DNA from: Pseudomonadota bacterium
Lineage (GTDB): Bacteria; Pseudomonadota; Gammaproteobacteria; Burkholderiales; Burkholderiaceae_C
Assembly: GCA_021848345.1 (NCBI GenBank)
Contig: JAJZUV010000010.1
Location: forward strand, 29,417 to 93,416
Direction of reading: 5' to 3'
Length of the DNA: 64,000 bases
In this document: piece after piece, positions 15,929 through 25,574 of the stretch
Position numbering within the stretch: the stretch's first letter is position 1
Layout of the letters: the number at the start of each line of letters is the position of its first letter
Notes under the pieces: generated by a model
Seen by the model: the letters and a program-made list of their open reading frames with translations, nothing else
What the model was told of the DNA's origin: nothing
Databases searched by the model: none
Made by a program: the position numbers and the translations under genes

Positions 15929-16927
15929 ATGCCCCAGACCTTTCGCAAGACCGACAACGGACGCCAGGCCCTGAGCACCCGCCAGCCCCCGCTGAGCCGG
16001 CCCGTGCGCAACCTGCTTCTGCTCATCGACGGCCAGCGCAGCGATGAAGCGCTGCTGTCCATGCTCAGTTCCCCCGATCTCGGGCCGGGCGCCTTCGCGC
16101 AACTGCTCGAGCTGGGTCTGATCGAAGCGGTCACCGACGGCGCACCTTCCGGCGCACCCTCCGGCGCGGGCCCCGGCGACGCGGCCCCCCCACCTGCCGA
16201 CGCCGGCCCGGCCGCGACGCGGACCCCGCCGCCTCCCGACGAGCCCGAACAGGCGCAGCCGGCCGAAGCCCCCGGCGCCGCGCAAGGAAGGCGTCCCTCC
16301 GCCTTCGCGCGCCTGAGCCAGGGCATGCGGTCCATGCTGCAGGCCCAGCAGGAATCCCCCCGCGAGGTCTCGGCCGGCCTGGCCGAGGTCATCAAGTGCG
16401 CGGCGGTGGGAGACGCCGAATTCTTCGCCTGGCTGGAAAGCCAGCTCGATGCCCTGCGCGCGCGCGAATCCAACGCGGTGGCGCACGCGGTGCAGCGCTT
16501 CCCCGAGTTGCGCGCGCAGATCGAATCCCAGGACCGCAAGCTCCAGCGCGCGCCCTCGCCGCTGAGCTTCGGCACCCGTCTGGGCGGGGTGATCGAATCC
16601 CTCGTGGGCTACGGACAGTACCTGCACGGCGAGACGGTCGGGCTGGGCATGTGGCTGAGCACCGCGCTGGGGGAAGACCTCGGGGTGCAAAGCCCCGCCA
16701 GCGCCGCGCGACTGCGCGACGTGCTGGTACGCGCCGGCCTGCCCACGCGCCTGCCGCGGGTCGCCGCGGCGCGTTGGCTGGAATTGCTGCCGGTGGACCG
16801 CGACGGTCCGCAAGGCATGCTCGAGCTCGTGCTGCTGGAGGAGGTCGGTCGCCCCCAGGTGCGCCGCGTGCCTCCCAGCGCGGTGCTCGAGGCGCTGGAC
16901 AAGGCCGGAGCGCTCAGCAGCGGCTGA
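15929..16927 (+). CDS. Fusion of a helical N-domain with a degenerate 3-dehydroquinate synthase C-terminal domain
   Basis: 332 residues. Residues 1-70 (RKTDNGRQALSTRQPPLSRP, RNLLLLIDGQRSDEALLSML) resemble a small winged-helix-like domain seen in other Burkholderiales proteins; 71-125 is a Pro/Ala linker. From about 143 to the end the chain follows AroB: PREVSAGLAEVIK, GDAEFFAWLESQLDAL, GYGQYLHGETVGLGM, VLVRAGLPTRLP. The Rossmann NAD-binding half of AroB is absent. Of the metal ligands, Glu153 and His233 remain, but the GHTFGH stretch has become GTRLGG, so the third histidine and nearby active-site residues are gone. It is therefore not a dehydroquinate synthase; a structural or ligand-binding role is inferred. 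Confidence 0.75.
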   Translation: MPQTFRKTDNGRQALSTRQPPLSRPVRNLLLLIDGQRSDEALLSMLSSPDLGPGAFAQLLELGLIEAVTDGAPSGAPSGAGPGDAAPPPADAGPAATRTPPPPDEPEQAQPAEAPGAAQGRRPSAFARLSQGMRSMLQAQQESPREVSAGLAEVIKCAAVGDAEFFAWLESQLDALRARESNAVAHAVQRFPELRAQIESQDRKLQRAPSPLSFGTRLGGVIESLVGYGQYLHGETVGLGMWLSTALGEDLGVQSPASAARLRDVLVRAGLPTRLPRVAAARWLELLPVDRDGPQGMLELVLLEEVGRPQVRRVPPSAVLEALDKAGALSSG

Positions 16928-17004
16928 GCGCCCACGCCGATCCGATCCCGCGGGCGCATGCGCGCGAACCGGGCGCGCCCGCCCGAACCCCCTGCACGAA
17001 CCTC

Positions 17005-18099
17005 ATGACATCCTCCGCACCCCATTCCGCCCAGACCCCCGAACCGCGCCAGCACTTCGCCAGCGACAACCTCGCCGGCATCTGCCCGCAGGCGCTGCAG
17101 TCCCTGCTCGACGCCAATGCCTGCGGCCACCAGCCCGGCTACGGCAACGACGTGTGGACCCAGCGCTCCACCGACATGCTGCGCGAGCTGTTCCAGACGG
17201 ACTGCGACGTGTACTACGTGTTCAACGGCACGGCCGCCAACTCGCTGGCGCTGGCGTCGATGTGCCAGAGCTACCACAGCGTGGTGTGTTCCCCGGTGGC
17301 CCACATCGAGACCGACGAATGCGGCGGGCCCGAGTTCTTCTCCAACGGCTCCAAGCTGCTGGTGGGAGAGAACGAGAGTCCGTCGGCGCGCCTGGGCAAG
17401 CTGACCCCCGACGCCATCGAGTACCTGGTCACCCGGCGCAACGACATCCACTATCCCAAGCCCAAGGTCGTCTCTCTCACCCAGGCCACCGAACTCGGCA
17501 CCGTCTACAGCGTGGAGGAAGTGCGCGCGATCGCCGCCATCGCCAAGCGCCGCCAGCTCAAGGTGCACATGGACGGCGCGCGCTTCGCCAACGCCGTGGC
17601 CACGCTGGACGTGCATCCCTCGGAAATCACCTGGCGCGCCGGCGTCGACGTGCTGTGCTTCGGCGGCACCAAGAACGGCCTGCCGGTGGGCGAGGCGGTG
17701 GTGTTCTTCGACCCCGAACTCTCGCGGGACTTCGCGTGGCGGGTCAAGCAGGCCGGCCAGCTGGCCTCGAAGATGCGCTTCATCTCCGCGCCCTGGGTGG
17801 GCATGCTGGAGAACGATACCTGGCTGCACAACGCGCGCCATGCCAACGCGATGGCCCTGCGCCTGTTCGAGGCCATCCGCGCGCTGCCCGGCGTGCAGGT
17901 GATGCATCCGCCGCAGGCCAACGCGGTCTTCGCGCAACTGCCGCGCCGCGTGATCGACACCATGCACGCGCGCGGCTGGCAGTTCTACGAGTTCATCGCC
18001 GGCGGCGGCTGCCGCCTGATGTGCGCCTGGGACACCACGCCGCAGACCGTGGACGCCTTCGCGGCCGATCTCGCGGCCGCCTGCGAGCAGCCCGCCTGA
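17005..18099 (+). CDS. Low-specificity threonine aldolase family PLP enzyme
   Basis: 364 residues, start MTSSAPHSAQ chosen by family length. Fold-type I PLP enzyme of the beta-eliminating-lyase group: FASDNLAGICPQAL at the N-terminus, VFNGTAANSLALAS around 75, KVHMDGARFANAVA holding the PLP-ring aspartate, and CFGGTKNGLPVGEAV with the Schiff-base lysine at about 217. It cleaves L-threonine or L-allo-threonine to glycine and acetaldehyde. The serine dehydratase gene follows on the same strand 120 bases later, so the two may share a hydroxy-amino-acid catabolic role. Confidence 0.9.
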   Translation: MTSSAPHSAQTPEPRQHFASDNLAGICPQALQSLLDANACGHQPGYGNDVWTQRSTDMLRELFQTDCDVYYVFNGTAANSLALASMCQSYHSVVCSPVAHIETDECGGPEFFSNGSKLLVGENESPSARLGKLTPDAIEYLVTRRNDIHYPKPKVVSLTQATELGTVYSVEEVRAIAAIAKRRQLKVHMDGARFANAVATLDVHPSEITWRAGVDVLCFGGTKNGLPVGEAVVFFDPELSRDFAWRVKQAGQLASKMRFISAPWVGMLENDTWLHNARHANAMALRLFEAIRALPGVQVMHPPQANAVFAQLPRRVIDTMHARGWQFYEFIAGGGCRLMCAWDTTPQTVDAFAADLAAACEQPA

Positions 18100-18219
18100 G
18101 CCGCGGCCCCGGCGGCGCCGGGACAATTCCACGCTGCAAGCAGGCCCATGCCCGATGCCCGTGTCGGGCGGCCTAGGATGTAGGAACCGAAGGCCCGGGT
18201 CGCGGGCCCGGAGCACACC

Positions 18220-19608
18220 ATGGCCGTCTCGGTATTCGACCTTTTCCGCATCGGCATCGGCCCCTCCAGTTCGCACACGGTGGGCCCGATGCGCGCCGCG
18301 CGCAGCTTCGCCTGCGCCCTCGATGAGCAGGGGCTGCTCGATCGCACCGCCCGCGTGAGCTGCGGGCTGTACGGCTCCCTGTCGGCCACAGGACGGGGGC
18401 ATGGCAGCGACCGCGCGGTGCTGCTGGGCTGGATGGGCGAAACCCCCGACGGCGTCGACCCGGACCGCATCCCGGGGCTGTTGCGAGCGCTGCAGGAGTC
18501 TGGTTCCCTGGCGCTGCTGGGGCGCCACCAGGTCGCCTTCGATCCCGGGCGCGACCTCGTGCTCGAGCGCGGCCGCGGCGTGTCCCTGCATCCGAACGGA
18601 ATGCGCTTTTGCGCCTACGACGCGGCCGGCGCGCTGCTGTCGCAGCAGGACATGTACTCCGTCGGCGGCGGCTTCGTCGTGGATGCCACGACCCTGGCCG
18701 CCGGCGCCGGTGCCGGCGCGGTGCCGGGGCCTGCGCTGCCGCTGAGCTTTCACAGCGGGGCCGAACTGCTGCAGCATTGCGCCCGGCTGCGTTGCTCCAT
18801 CGGCGACGTGATGCGCCTGAACGAACGCGCATGGCGCAACGACGATGCCATCGATTCGGGCCTGCTGCGCATCTGGCAGGCCATGCGCGACTGCGCCGCG
18901 CGCGGCTGCCGTGCCGACGAGGGCGAGCTCCCCGGGGGCTTCCGCGTACGCCTGCGCGCTCCCGCGCTGTGGCGTTCGCTGAGCCAGCAGGGAGCACCGG
19001 GGCGCGACGATCCGCTGCGCGCGCTCGACTGGGTGAACCTGTGGGCGCTGGCGGTCAACGAGCAGAACGCCGGCGGCGGGCGCGTGGTCACCGCGCCCAC
19101 CAACGGCGCCGCCGGCATCGTGCCGGCGGTGCTGCACTACTACGTCGAACTGTGCCCCGGCGCCGACGAAGCGGGCGTGGTCGAGTTCCTGCTCACCGCC
19201 GGTGCCATCGGCCTTCTGTACAAGGAGAACGCGTCGATCTCCGGCGCCGAGGTGGGCTGCCAGGGAGAGGTCGGCGTGGCATGCAGCATGGCCGCGGCCG
19301 GGCTGTGCGCGGTGCTCGGCGGCACCCCCTCGCAGGTGGAGAACGCGGCCGAGATCGGCATGGAGCACCACCTGGGCCTGACCTGCGACCCGGTGGGCGG
19401 TCTGGTGCAGGTGCCCTGCATCGAGCGCAACGCGATGGGCGCGGTGCAGGCCATCAACTCCGCGCGCATGGCGCTGCGCGGCAGCGGCCACCACCTGGTC
19501 TCGCTCGACCAGGTGATCAAGACCATGCGCGAGACCGGGGCCGACATGCGCAGCAAGTACAAGGAAACCTCGCGCGGCGGGCTGGCGGTCAACATCATCG
19601 AGTGCTGA
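18220..19608 (+). CDS. sdaA: L-serine ammonia-lyase (serine dehydratase), iron-sulfur type
   Basis: 462 residues, the usual length for the single-chain bacterial enzyme. N-terminal beta domain [20 protein letters not shown], catalytic alpha domain with [17 protein letters not shown] and the cysteines of the 4Fe-4S cluster in [16 protein letters not shown] and [13 protein letters not shown]. It converts L-serine to pyruvate and ammonia. The C-terminus ends STYP-free as [17 protein letters not shown], with the terminal Cys that acts as a fourth cluster ligand in the type II enzymes. The following DadA-like gene starts 85 bases downstream. Confidence 0.95.
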   Translation: MAVSVFDLFRIGIGPSSSHTVGPMRAARSFACALDEQGLLDRTARVSCGLYGSLSATGRGHGSDRAVLLGWMGETPDGVDPDRIPGLLRALQESGSLALLGRHQVAFDPGRDLVLERGRGVSLHPNGMRFCAYDAAGALLSQQDMYSVGGGFVVDATTLAAGAGAGAVPGPALPLSFHSGAELLQHCARLRCSIGDVMRLNERAWRNDDAIDSGLLRIWQAMRDCAARGCRADEGELPGGFRVRLRAPALWRSLSQQGAPGRDDPLRALDWVNLWALAVNEQNAGGGRVVTAPTNGAAGIVPAVLHYYVELCPGADEAGVVEFLLTAGAIGLLYKENASISGAEVGCQGEVGVACSMAAAGLCAVLGGTPSQVENAAEIGMEHHLGLTCDPVGGLVQVPCIERNAMGAVQAINSARMALRGSGHHLVSLDQVIKTMRETGADMRSKYKETSRGGLAVNIIEC

Positions 19609-19693
19609 TGCGCTGACTCGTGGCGCGGCGGAGCCGAGCGCTTATGCTGTGCGCCGGCACCGGCTTGGTGCCGCCTCCCGCGACACGCATCCG

Positions 19694-20935
19694 ATGCCCA
19701 ACCGTTTCGATGTCCTCGTGCTCGGCGCCGGCATGGTCGGCGTCAGCGTGGCCCTGCACCTGCAGCAGCGCGGACGCGCGGTGGCGCTGGTCGACCGCCG
19801 CGAGCCCGGCGGCGAGACCTCGATGGGCAACGCCGGGCTGATCCAGCGCGAAGGCGCCATTCCCTACGCCTTCCCGCGCGACCCCGCAACCCTGCTGCGT
19901 TACGCGCGCAACACCGCCCCCGAGCTGCGCTATCACCCGCGAGATCTGCCCGCGCTGCTGCCCTTCCTGTGGCGCTACTGGCGCAACTCCGCGCCGGCCC
20001 GGCACATGGCCATCGCGCGGCGCTACGCGCCGCTGATCCGGCATTGCCTCGACGAACACCTCGCGCTGGCCGCGCAGGCGGGCGCCCAGGATCTGCTGCG
20101 CCCGGCCGGCTGGATGCGCATCTACCGCAGCCCCGCCAAATGGCAGGCCGAGGTACGCGCGGCCGAGGCCTGCCGGCGCGAGTTCGACGTGCCCTTCGAG
20201 GCCCTGGACGCCGCCGCGCTGCGGCGCGCGGAGCCGAGCCTGAGCCCGCGGCTGGCCGGAGCCGTGCGCTACCTGCAGCCGGTTCCCTGCGCCGACCCGC
20301 AAGGACTGGTGCAGGCCTATGCCGGGCTGTTCCAGCGCCTGGGCGGCACGCTGCTGCGCGGCGACGCCGCCAGCCTGCGCGAGGCCTGGCGCGTGGGCAC
20401 CGACGACGGCGAGATCCAGGCCGCGCAGGCCGTGATCGCGCTCGGGCCCTGGGCCCAGCCGCTGACCCGGCGCCTGGGCCTGCGCCTGCCGCTGGCCGTC
20501 AAGCGCGGCTACCACATGCACTATGCGCCGCGCGACGCCAGCCCTCTGGGCCAGCCCGTGCTGGATGCCGAGGTGGGCTACCTGCTGGCGCCCATGCGGC
20601 GCGGCATCCGCCTGACCACCGGCGCCGAGCTCGCGCACCTGGACGCGCCGCCCACGCCGCGCCAGCTCGACGCCGTGGAGCCGCGGGCGCGCGAACTGCT
20701 CGATTTCGGCGAACGCCTGGACCCCGTGGCGTGGATGGGCCAGCGCCCCTGCACGCCCGACATGATGCCCCTGATCGGCCCCGCGCCGGGCGTGCAGGGC
20801 CTGTGGCTGGCCCACGGCCATGCCCACCACGGTTTCACCCTGGGCCCGGTCACCGGCCGCTTGCTGGCCGAGATGATGTGCGGCCAGCAACCCCTGCTCG
20901 ACCCCGCGCCCTTCGCGCCGGCGCGCTTCGGCTGA
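19694..20935 (+). CDS. FAD-dependent amino-acid oxidoreductase, DadA-like
   Basis: 413 residues from MPNRFDVLVL. FAD-binding Rossmann motif LVLGAGMVGVSVALHLQQRG at the N-terminus, TSMGNAGLIQREG in the DAO-family second flavin contact, and the C-terminal WLAHGHAHHGFTLGPVTGRL that closes the FAD site. Members of the D-amino-acid dehydrogenase group deaminate D-amino acids and pass electrons to the respiratory chain. It follows sdaA on the same strand. The substrate (D-amino acid, sarcosine-like or other amine) is not decided by the sequence. Confidence 0.88.
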   Translation: MPNRFDVLVLGAGMVGVSVALHLQQRGRAVALVDRREPGGETSMGNAGLIQREGAIPYAFPRDPATLLRYARNTAPELRYHPRDLPALLPFLWRYWRNSAPARHMAIARRYAPLIRHCLDEHLALAAQAGAQDLLRPAGWMRIYRSPAKWQAEVRAAEACRREFDVPFEALDAAALRRAEPSLSPRLAGAVRYLQPVPCADPQGLVQAYAGLFQRLGGTLLRGDAASLREAWRVGTDDGEIQAAQAVIALGPWAQPLTRRLGLRLPLAVKRGYHMHYAPRDASPLGQPVLDAEVGYLLAPMRRGIRLTTGAELAHLDAPPTPRQLDAVEPRARELLDFGERLDPVAWMGQRPCTPDMMPLIGPAPGVQGLWLAHGHAHHGFTLGPVTGRLLAEMMCGQQPLLDPAPFAPARFG

Positions 20936-21087
20936 CGCCACGACTCGGCGCCCTTCGCGCTGGCGTGTCGACCCCGCCGGCCGGGATTCAAACGCAGCGC
21001 AGCGGTCAGCAAGAAATCCCCGGCGGTGCTCCAATGTTGCATTGCAGCGCGGAACCGTCCGCGCGCCTCTTCAAGGACAACGAGCAC

Positions 21088-21723
21088 ATGGACCTGCTGC
21101 AACTCAGCCAGTGGCGCTATGCCACCAAGAAAATGGACCCGGCCAGGAGCGTTCCCGCCGAGGTCGTCGCGCGCATCTGCGAGACCGCCCGGCTCGCGCC
21201 GAGCTCCAGCGGACTTCAGCCCTACGAGATCCTGCTGATCAGCGATCCCGAACTGCGCCGACGCATCCGCGCCGCGGCCAACGACCAGAGCCAGATCACC
21301 GACGGCTCGCACCTGCTGGTATTCGCCGCCTGGGACACCTACACCCCGGAGCGCATCAACCAGGTGTTCGACCAGACCAACGTCGACCGTGGCGTGACCA
21401 TCCCCGGCTGGGAGGACTATCGCCAGCGCCTGCTCGCCTCCTATCCGCAGCGCAGCGCCGAGGTGAACTTCGAGCATGCCGCGCGCCAGGCCTACATCGG
21501 CCTGGGCTTCGCCCTGCTGGCGGCCGCCAACGAAGGCGTCGACAGCACGCCGATGGAAGGCTTCGACCCCGCCGCGGTGGACGAGATCCTGGGCCTGCGC
21601 GCCAAGGGGCTGCGCAGCGTGCTGCTGCTGCCGCTGGGCTACCGCGACGCCGAGGGCGACTGGCTGGTCAAGCTCAACAAGTCGCGCCGCCCGATGCGCG
21701 AATTCGTCACCGAAGTCGCCTGA
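21088..21723 (+). CDS. NAD(P)H-dependent nitroreductase-family oxidoreductase
   Basis: 211 residues from MDLLQLSQWRYATKKMDP, preceded by AAGGACAACGAGCAC. FMN-binding nitroreductase fold: N-terminal RYATKKMDP, FMN-phosphate segment LAPSSSGLQPYEIL, and C-terminal LLLPLGYRDAEGDWLVKLNKSRRP. These homodimeric flavoproteins use NAD(P)H to reduce nitro-compounds, quinones or enones. The gene is single on its strand; the GMC gene converges on it with 13 bases between the stops. The physiological substrate is unknown. Confidence 0.9.
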   Translation: MDLLQLSQWRYATKKMDPARSVPAEVVARICETARLAPSSSGLQPYEILLISDPELRRRIRAAANDQSQITDGSHLLVFAAWDTYTPERINQVFDQTNVDRGVTIPGWEDYRQRLLASYPQRSAEVNFEHAARQAYIGLGFALLAAANEGVDSTPMEGFDPAAVDEILGLRAKGLRSVLLLPLGYRDAEGDWLVKLNKSRRPMREFVTEVA

Positions 21724-21736
21724 GACCGCCGGCGGC

Positions 21737-23485
21737 TCAGGATCCCTCGAGGATCCAGCGTGCCGCCTTTTCCGCGATCATCAGGGTCGGGCTGTTGGTG
21801 TTGCCGCTGGTGATCAGCGGCATCACCCCGGCATCCACCACGCGCAGCCCGCGCACCCCGATCACCCGCAGGTGCGGATCGACCACCGCCTGCGGGTCGT
21901 CCTCCCGCCCCATGCGGGTGGTTCCCACCGGGTGGAAGATGGTGCTGGCGATGTCGCCGGCGGCGCGCGCCAGCTGTTCGTCGCTGTCGTACTGCGGCCC
22001 CGGCTTGAGTTCGCGCGGGTGGTAGGGGGCCAGCGCCGGCTGCTGCACGATGCGCCGTGTCACCCGCAACGAGTCGGCCGCCACCTTGCGATCCTCCTCG
22101 GTGCTCAGGTAGTTCGGGTCGATGGCCGGCGCGTCGCGGTGATCCGCGCTGCGGATGCGCACGCTGCCGCGGCTGGTCGGATTGAGATTGCACACGCTGG
22201 CCGTGAAGGCCGGGAAGGCGTCCAGCGGCTGCCCGAAGGCCGGCAGCGACAAGGGCTGCACGTGGTACTGGATGTTCGGGTACGGGCGCAGCGGGTCACT
22301 GCGCGTGAAGGCTCCCAGCTGCGACGGAGCCATGCTCATCGGACCGCTGCGGGTCAGCGCGTACTGCAGCGCGATACGAGCCTTGCCCCACAGGCTCGAA
22401 GCCAGCGTGTTCAGGGTCGGCGCTCCGTCGATGCCGTAGACCGAGCGGATCTGCAGGTGGTCCTGCAGGTTGGCGCCGACACCCGGAGCGTCGCGCAGCA
22501 CCTCGATGCCGTGACTGTGCAGCAGATCGCCCGGGCCGATGCCCGAGAGCTGCAGCAACTGCACCGAGCCGATCGAGCCGGCGCTCAGGATCAGCTCGCG
22601 CGCGGCGCGCAACTGCAGCCTCTCGCCGTCGCGCACCACGGTGCAGCCCTCGCAACGCAGTCCGCCTTCCTGGTCGCGCACGATGCGCAGTCGCTCCACC
22701 TGCGCATGGGTCCAGACCTGCAGGTTGGCGCGCTGGCGCACCGGCCGCAGGAAGGCCTTCGAGGCGTTCCAGCGCCAGCCGCGGCGCTGGTTGACCTCGA
22801 AATACCCCACGCCTTCGTTGTCGCCGCGGTTGAAATCCTCGCTGGCCGGCACGCCCGCCTCGCGCGCGGCCCGCGCGAAGGCTTCCAGGATGTCCCAGCG
22901 CAGGCGCTGGCGTTCCACCCGCCATTCCCCGCCGCCGCCGTGCCAGCGCGCGCTCTCGCGCAGCGCCGGCGCCGCCGCGCCGGCCTCGCCGGCCACGAAG
23001 CCCGCCGCCGCGCCGACGGCCGCCGGCAGTGCCGCCGGCATGGCCGCGGGCAGCGCCTGGCGCCGCCCGCGCGCATCCAGGCTGTGGTGGCTTTCGTGGG
23101 CCATGAAATCCGGCAGCGACGCCTCCCAGCTCCAGGCGCTCTCGCCGGTGATCCGCGCCCAGGCGTCGTAATCGCGCGCCTGGCCGCGCATATAGATCAT
23201 GCCGTTGATGCTCGAGCACCCACCCAGCGTGCGCCCGCGCGGATACAGCAACTGGCGCCCGTTCAGTCCCTCGCAGGGCTCGGTCCGATAGCGCCAGTCG
23301 GTCCGCGGATTATCGATGCAGTACAGGTAGCCCACCGGAATATGGATCCAGTGGTAGTTGTCGCGCCCGCCCGCTTCCAGCAGCAGCACCCGATTCCTCG
23401 GGTCCGCACTCAACCGGTTCGCCAGCAACGACCCCGCCGTCCCCGCCCCGACCACCACGTAGTCGAACTCCACCTCACCCGCCAT
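21737..23485 (-). CDS. GMC-family FAD oxidoreductase (choline/alcohol dehydrogenase type)
   Basis: 582 residues. FAD site FDYVVVGAGTAGSLLANRLS at the start, GMC signature 1 around YPRGRTLGGCSSINGMIYMR (about 80-100), signature 2 in RELILSAGSIGSVQLLQLSG, and the catalytic C-terminal HPVGTTRMG with SGNTNSPTLMIAEKAA. It oxidises a primary alcohol or similar substrate. An Ala-rich insertion near residues 150-180 (PAAMPAALPAAVGAAAGF) is longer than in choline dehydrogenase. The gene is followed upstream by a 187-bp tandem repeat rather than by a partner gene; no betaine aldehyde dehydrogenase is adjacent. Confidence 0.9.
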   Translation of the reverse strand: MAGEVEFDYVVVGAGTAGSLLANRLSADPRNRVLLLEAGGRDNYHWIHIPVGYLYCIDNPRTDWRYRTEPCEGLNGRQLLYPRGRTLGGCSSINGMIYMRGQARDYDAWARITGESAWSWEASLPDFMAHESHHSLDARGRRQALPAAMPAALPAAVGAAAGFVAGEAGAAAPALRESARWHGGGGEWRVERQRLRWDILEAFARAAREAGVPASEDFNRGDNEGVGYFEVNQRRGWRWNASKAFLRPVRQRANLQVWTHAQVERLRIVRDQEGGLRCEGCTVVRDGERLQLRAARELILSAGSIGSVQLLQLSGIGPGDLLHSHGIEVLRDAPGVGANLQDHLQIRSVYGIDGAPTLNTLASSLWGKARIALQYALTRSGPMSMAPSQLGAFTRSDPLRPYPNIQYHVQPLSLPAFGQPLDAFPAFTASVCNLNPTSRGSVRIRSADHRDAPAIDPNYLSTEEDRKVAADSLRVTRRIVQQPALAPYHPRELKPGPQYDSDEQLARAAGDIASTIFHPVGTTRMGREDDPQAVVDPHLRVIGVRGLRVVDAGVMPLITSGNTNSPTLMIAEKAARWILEGS

Positions 23486-23928
23486 GACCCACCTCCCGCC
23501 CCCTCAAAGGGCAAGTTCCACCGCAGCCGCCCCACGCCCCGCCCCGCAGCCACTCTCACCCCGCCTGACGCCGCAAGTTCCTGCACCCCGCCCCGCTGCC
23601 AGCCCCACCCGCCTGACGCAGCCAGTTCCTGCACTTCGCAGCACTGCCGAGAGCACACCCGCCGCAGGGCCGCCCCAAGGCGGGGTGCGTCCCCCTTGGG
23701 GGGACGGAGCTGGGCTCGCGCCCGGCGACGAAGGGGGCAACCCCACCCCGCCTGACGCCGCAAGTTCCCGCACCCCGCCCCGCTGCCAGCCCCACCCGCC
23801 TGACGCAGCCAGTTCCTGCACTTCGCAGCACTGCCGAGAGCACCCCCGCCGCAGGGCCGCCCCAAGGCGGGGTGCGTCCCCCTCGGGGGGACGGAGCCGG
23901 GCTCGCGCCCGGCGACGAAGGGGGCACC
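23486..23928. other. 443-base intergenic stretch without a gene
   Basis: This gap between the mmsA stop and the GMC start holds two tandem copies of a GC-rich repeat and leading sequence of the same style. The long ORFs listed across it in several frames are low-complexity read-throughs of the repeat, with frame-independent Pro/Ala/Arg content, and I see no ribosome site or codon signal. Confidence 0.7.
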
Positions 23929-23931
23929 TCA
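23558..23931. repeat. Tandem duplication of a 187-bp GC-rich intergenic repeat
   Basis: Copy 1 runs 23558-23744 and copy 2 from 23745 to about 23931, with only a handful of substitutions between them. Each copy holds several short inverted repeats: CGCCCC/GGGGCG-type around AAGG, GTCCCCC/GGGGGAC, and GCCGGGC/GCCCGGC-type arms around TCGC. Each also contains two internal near-repeats of CCGCAAGTTCCTGCAC and CAGCCAGTTCCTGCAC. The palindromic second half resembles the family of REP-like intergenic repeats scattered in Burkholderiales genomes. The copies extend to within a few bases of the mmsA stop codon, so they may also act in mRNA 3'-end formation. Confidence 0.85.
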
Positions 23932-25482
23932 CCCCGCATTCGGCATCGCGAACTCCGCCCCCTTGGCGATGGAATCCGGCCAGCGCTGCATCACGCTCTT
24001 CTGGCGCGTGTAGAACCGCACCCCTTCCTCGCCGTAGGCATGCATGTCGCCGAACAGGCTGCGCTTCCAGCCCCCGAAGCCATGCCAGGACATGGGAACC
24101 GGAATCGGCACGTTCACCCCCACCATGCCCACCTGCACGCGGCGCGCGAACTCGCGCGCCACGCCGCCGTCGCTGGTGTAGAGCGACACCCCGTTGCCGA
24201 ACTCGTGGTCGTTGATCAGTTGCAGCGCCTGCTCGAAGCTGTCCACGCGCACGCAGGCCAGCACCGGCCCGAAGATCTCCTCGCGATACAGCGCCATGTC
24301 GGGGCGCACGTGGTCGAACACCGTCGCCCCCAGGAAAAAGCCCGCCTCGTGCCCGGCCGCCCGGAAACCCCGCCCGTCGACCACCAGGCTGGCCCCGGCC
24401 GCCGCGCCGGCGTCGATGGCGCCCAGGATGCGCTGGCGCGCCGCCGCGGTGACGATGGGCCCCATCTCGCTGGCCGCGTCGGTCCCCGGGCCGATGCGCA
24501 GCGCCCGCGCGCGCTCGATCAGCTGCGGCATCACCCGGTCCGCCGCCGAGCCCACCAGCACCGCCACCGAGATCGCCATGCAGCGCTCGCCCGCGGAGCC
24601 GAAGGCCGCGCCGATCAGCGCGTCCACGGCCTTGTCCACGTCGGCATCGGGCATCACCACCAGGTGGTTCTTCGCCCCGCCCAGCGCCTGCACCCGCTTG
24701 CCGTGGCGCGCGCCGGTCTCGTAGATGGACTGCGCCACCGGGGTCGAGCCCACGAAGGACAGCGCCTGCACGTCGGGGTGGTGCAGCAGCGCGTCCACCG
24801 CCTCCTTGTCGCCCTGCACCACGTTGAACACGCCGTCCGGGAAGCCGGCCTCGCGCATCAGCTCGGCCGTCATCAGCGACGGCGACGGGTCCAGCGGGCT
24901 GGGCTTGAGCACGAAGGTGTTGCCCGCGGCCAGCGCCACCGGGTACATCCACGCCGGCACCATGACCGGGAAATTGAACGGCGTCACGCCCGCCACCACG
25001 CCCAGCGGCTGGCGCATGGTCCAGTTGTCGATGCCGCCGGCCACCTGTTCGGTGTAGTCGCCCTTGAGCAGTTGCGGGATGCCGCAGGCGAACTCGATGA
25101 TCTCGATGCCGCGCTCGACCTCGCCCACCGCGTCCGACAGCACCTTGCCGTGTTCCCGGGTGATGGCGGCGGCCAGGTCCCGCTTGTGCTCGTTGAACAG
25201 CGCCAGCAGCCGGTTCATCAAGCGCGCGCGGCGCAACGGCGGCGTGGCCGCCCAGGCCGGGAAGGCGGCGCGCGCGGCGGCCACCGCGGCGTCCACGTCG
25301 GCCGCGCTCGACAGCACCACCTCCGCGCAGGCCTGGCCCAGCGCCGGGTTGGTCACCGGCTGGCGGCGCGTCGAACTCGTCGGCACCAGCTTGCCGCCGA
25401 CGTGGTTGCCCACCAGCGGCAGATCGCCGGCCTGGGTGCTGGAGGCGGCTTCGGCAACGCCGGGTTCGCGGGCTTTGTTCAT
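23929..25482 (-). CDS. mmsA: CoA-acylating methylmalonate-semialdehyde dehydrogenase
   Basis: 517 residues. Aldehyde dehydrogenase superfamily with MmsA-specific wording: [37 protein letters not shown], and the catalytic cysteine in [15 protein letters not shown] (about residue 300). MmsA oxidises methylmalonate or malonate semialdehyde to propionyl- or acetyl-CoA in valine, inositol or beta-alanine catabolism. The first 25 residues are variable. A LysR regulator is transcribed divergently and a LysR box lies between them, so control by that regulator is likely. No mmsB (3-hydroxyisobutyrate dehydrogenase) is in the window. Confidence 0.94.
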   Translation of the reverse strand: MNKAREPGVAEAASSTQAGDLPLVGNHVGGKLVPTSSTRRQPVTNPALGQACAEVVLSSAADVDAAVAAARAAFPAWAATPPLRRARLMNRLLALFNEHKRDLAAAITREHGKVLSDAVGEVERGIEIIEFACGIPQLLKGDYTEQVAGGIDNWTMRQPLGVVAGVTPFNFPVMVPAWMYPVALAAGNTFVLKPSPLDPSPSLMTAELMREAGFPDGVFNVVQGDKEAVDALLHHPDVQALSFVGSTPVAQSIYETGARHGKRVQALGGAKNHLVVMPDADVDKAVDALIGAAFGSAGERCMAISVAVLVGSAADRVMPQLIERARALRIGPGTDAASEMGPIVTAAARQRILGAIDAGAAAGASLVVDGRGFRAAGHEAGFFLGATVFDHVRPDMALYREEIFGPVLACVRVDSFEQALQLINDHEFGNGVSLYTSDGGVAREFARRVQVGMVGVNVPIPVPMSWHGFGGWKRSLFGDMHAYGEEGVRFYTRQKSVMQRWPDSIAKGAEFAMPNAG

Positions 25483-25574
25483 GGTCGGGGGCTCCTTGTC
25501 GGCTTCGAGGGGGTGTACTCGCTCAAGCCTAGTGCGCGCTGCGCCGGACTTCCAATGAGGATGCTTCCCGAGTG

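Noticed and set aside
15929-16927. Functional 3-dehydroquinate synthase
   Set aside because: The NAD-binding half is absent and the metal/substrate histidine segment is replaced.
18150-18169. Hairpin GCCCGA/TCGGGC between threonine aldolase and sdaA as terminator
   Set aside because: Six-base stem without T tract; too weak to call.
16609-19494. 961-aa minus-strand ORF
   Set aside because: Lies opposite the threonine aldolase and sdaA genes, which have complete family motifs; a high-GC shadow ORF.
23558-23931. Tandem repeats as a CRISPR array
   Set aside because: Only two 187-bp copies with no short conserved repeat alternating with unique spacers and no cas genes.
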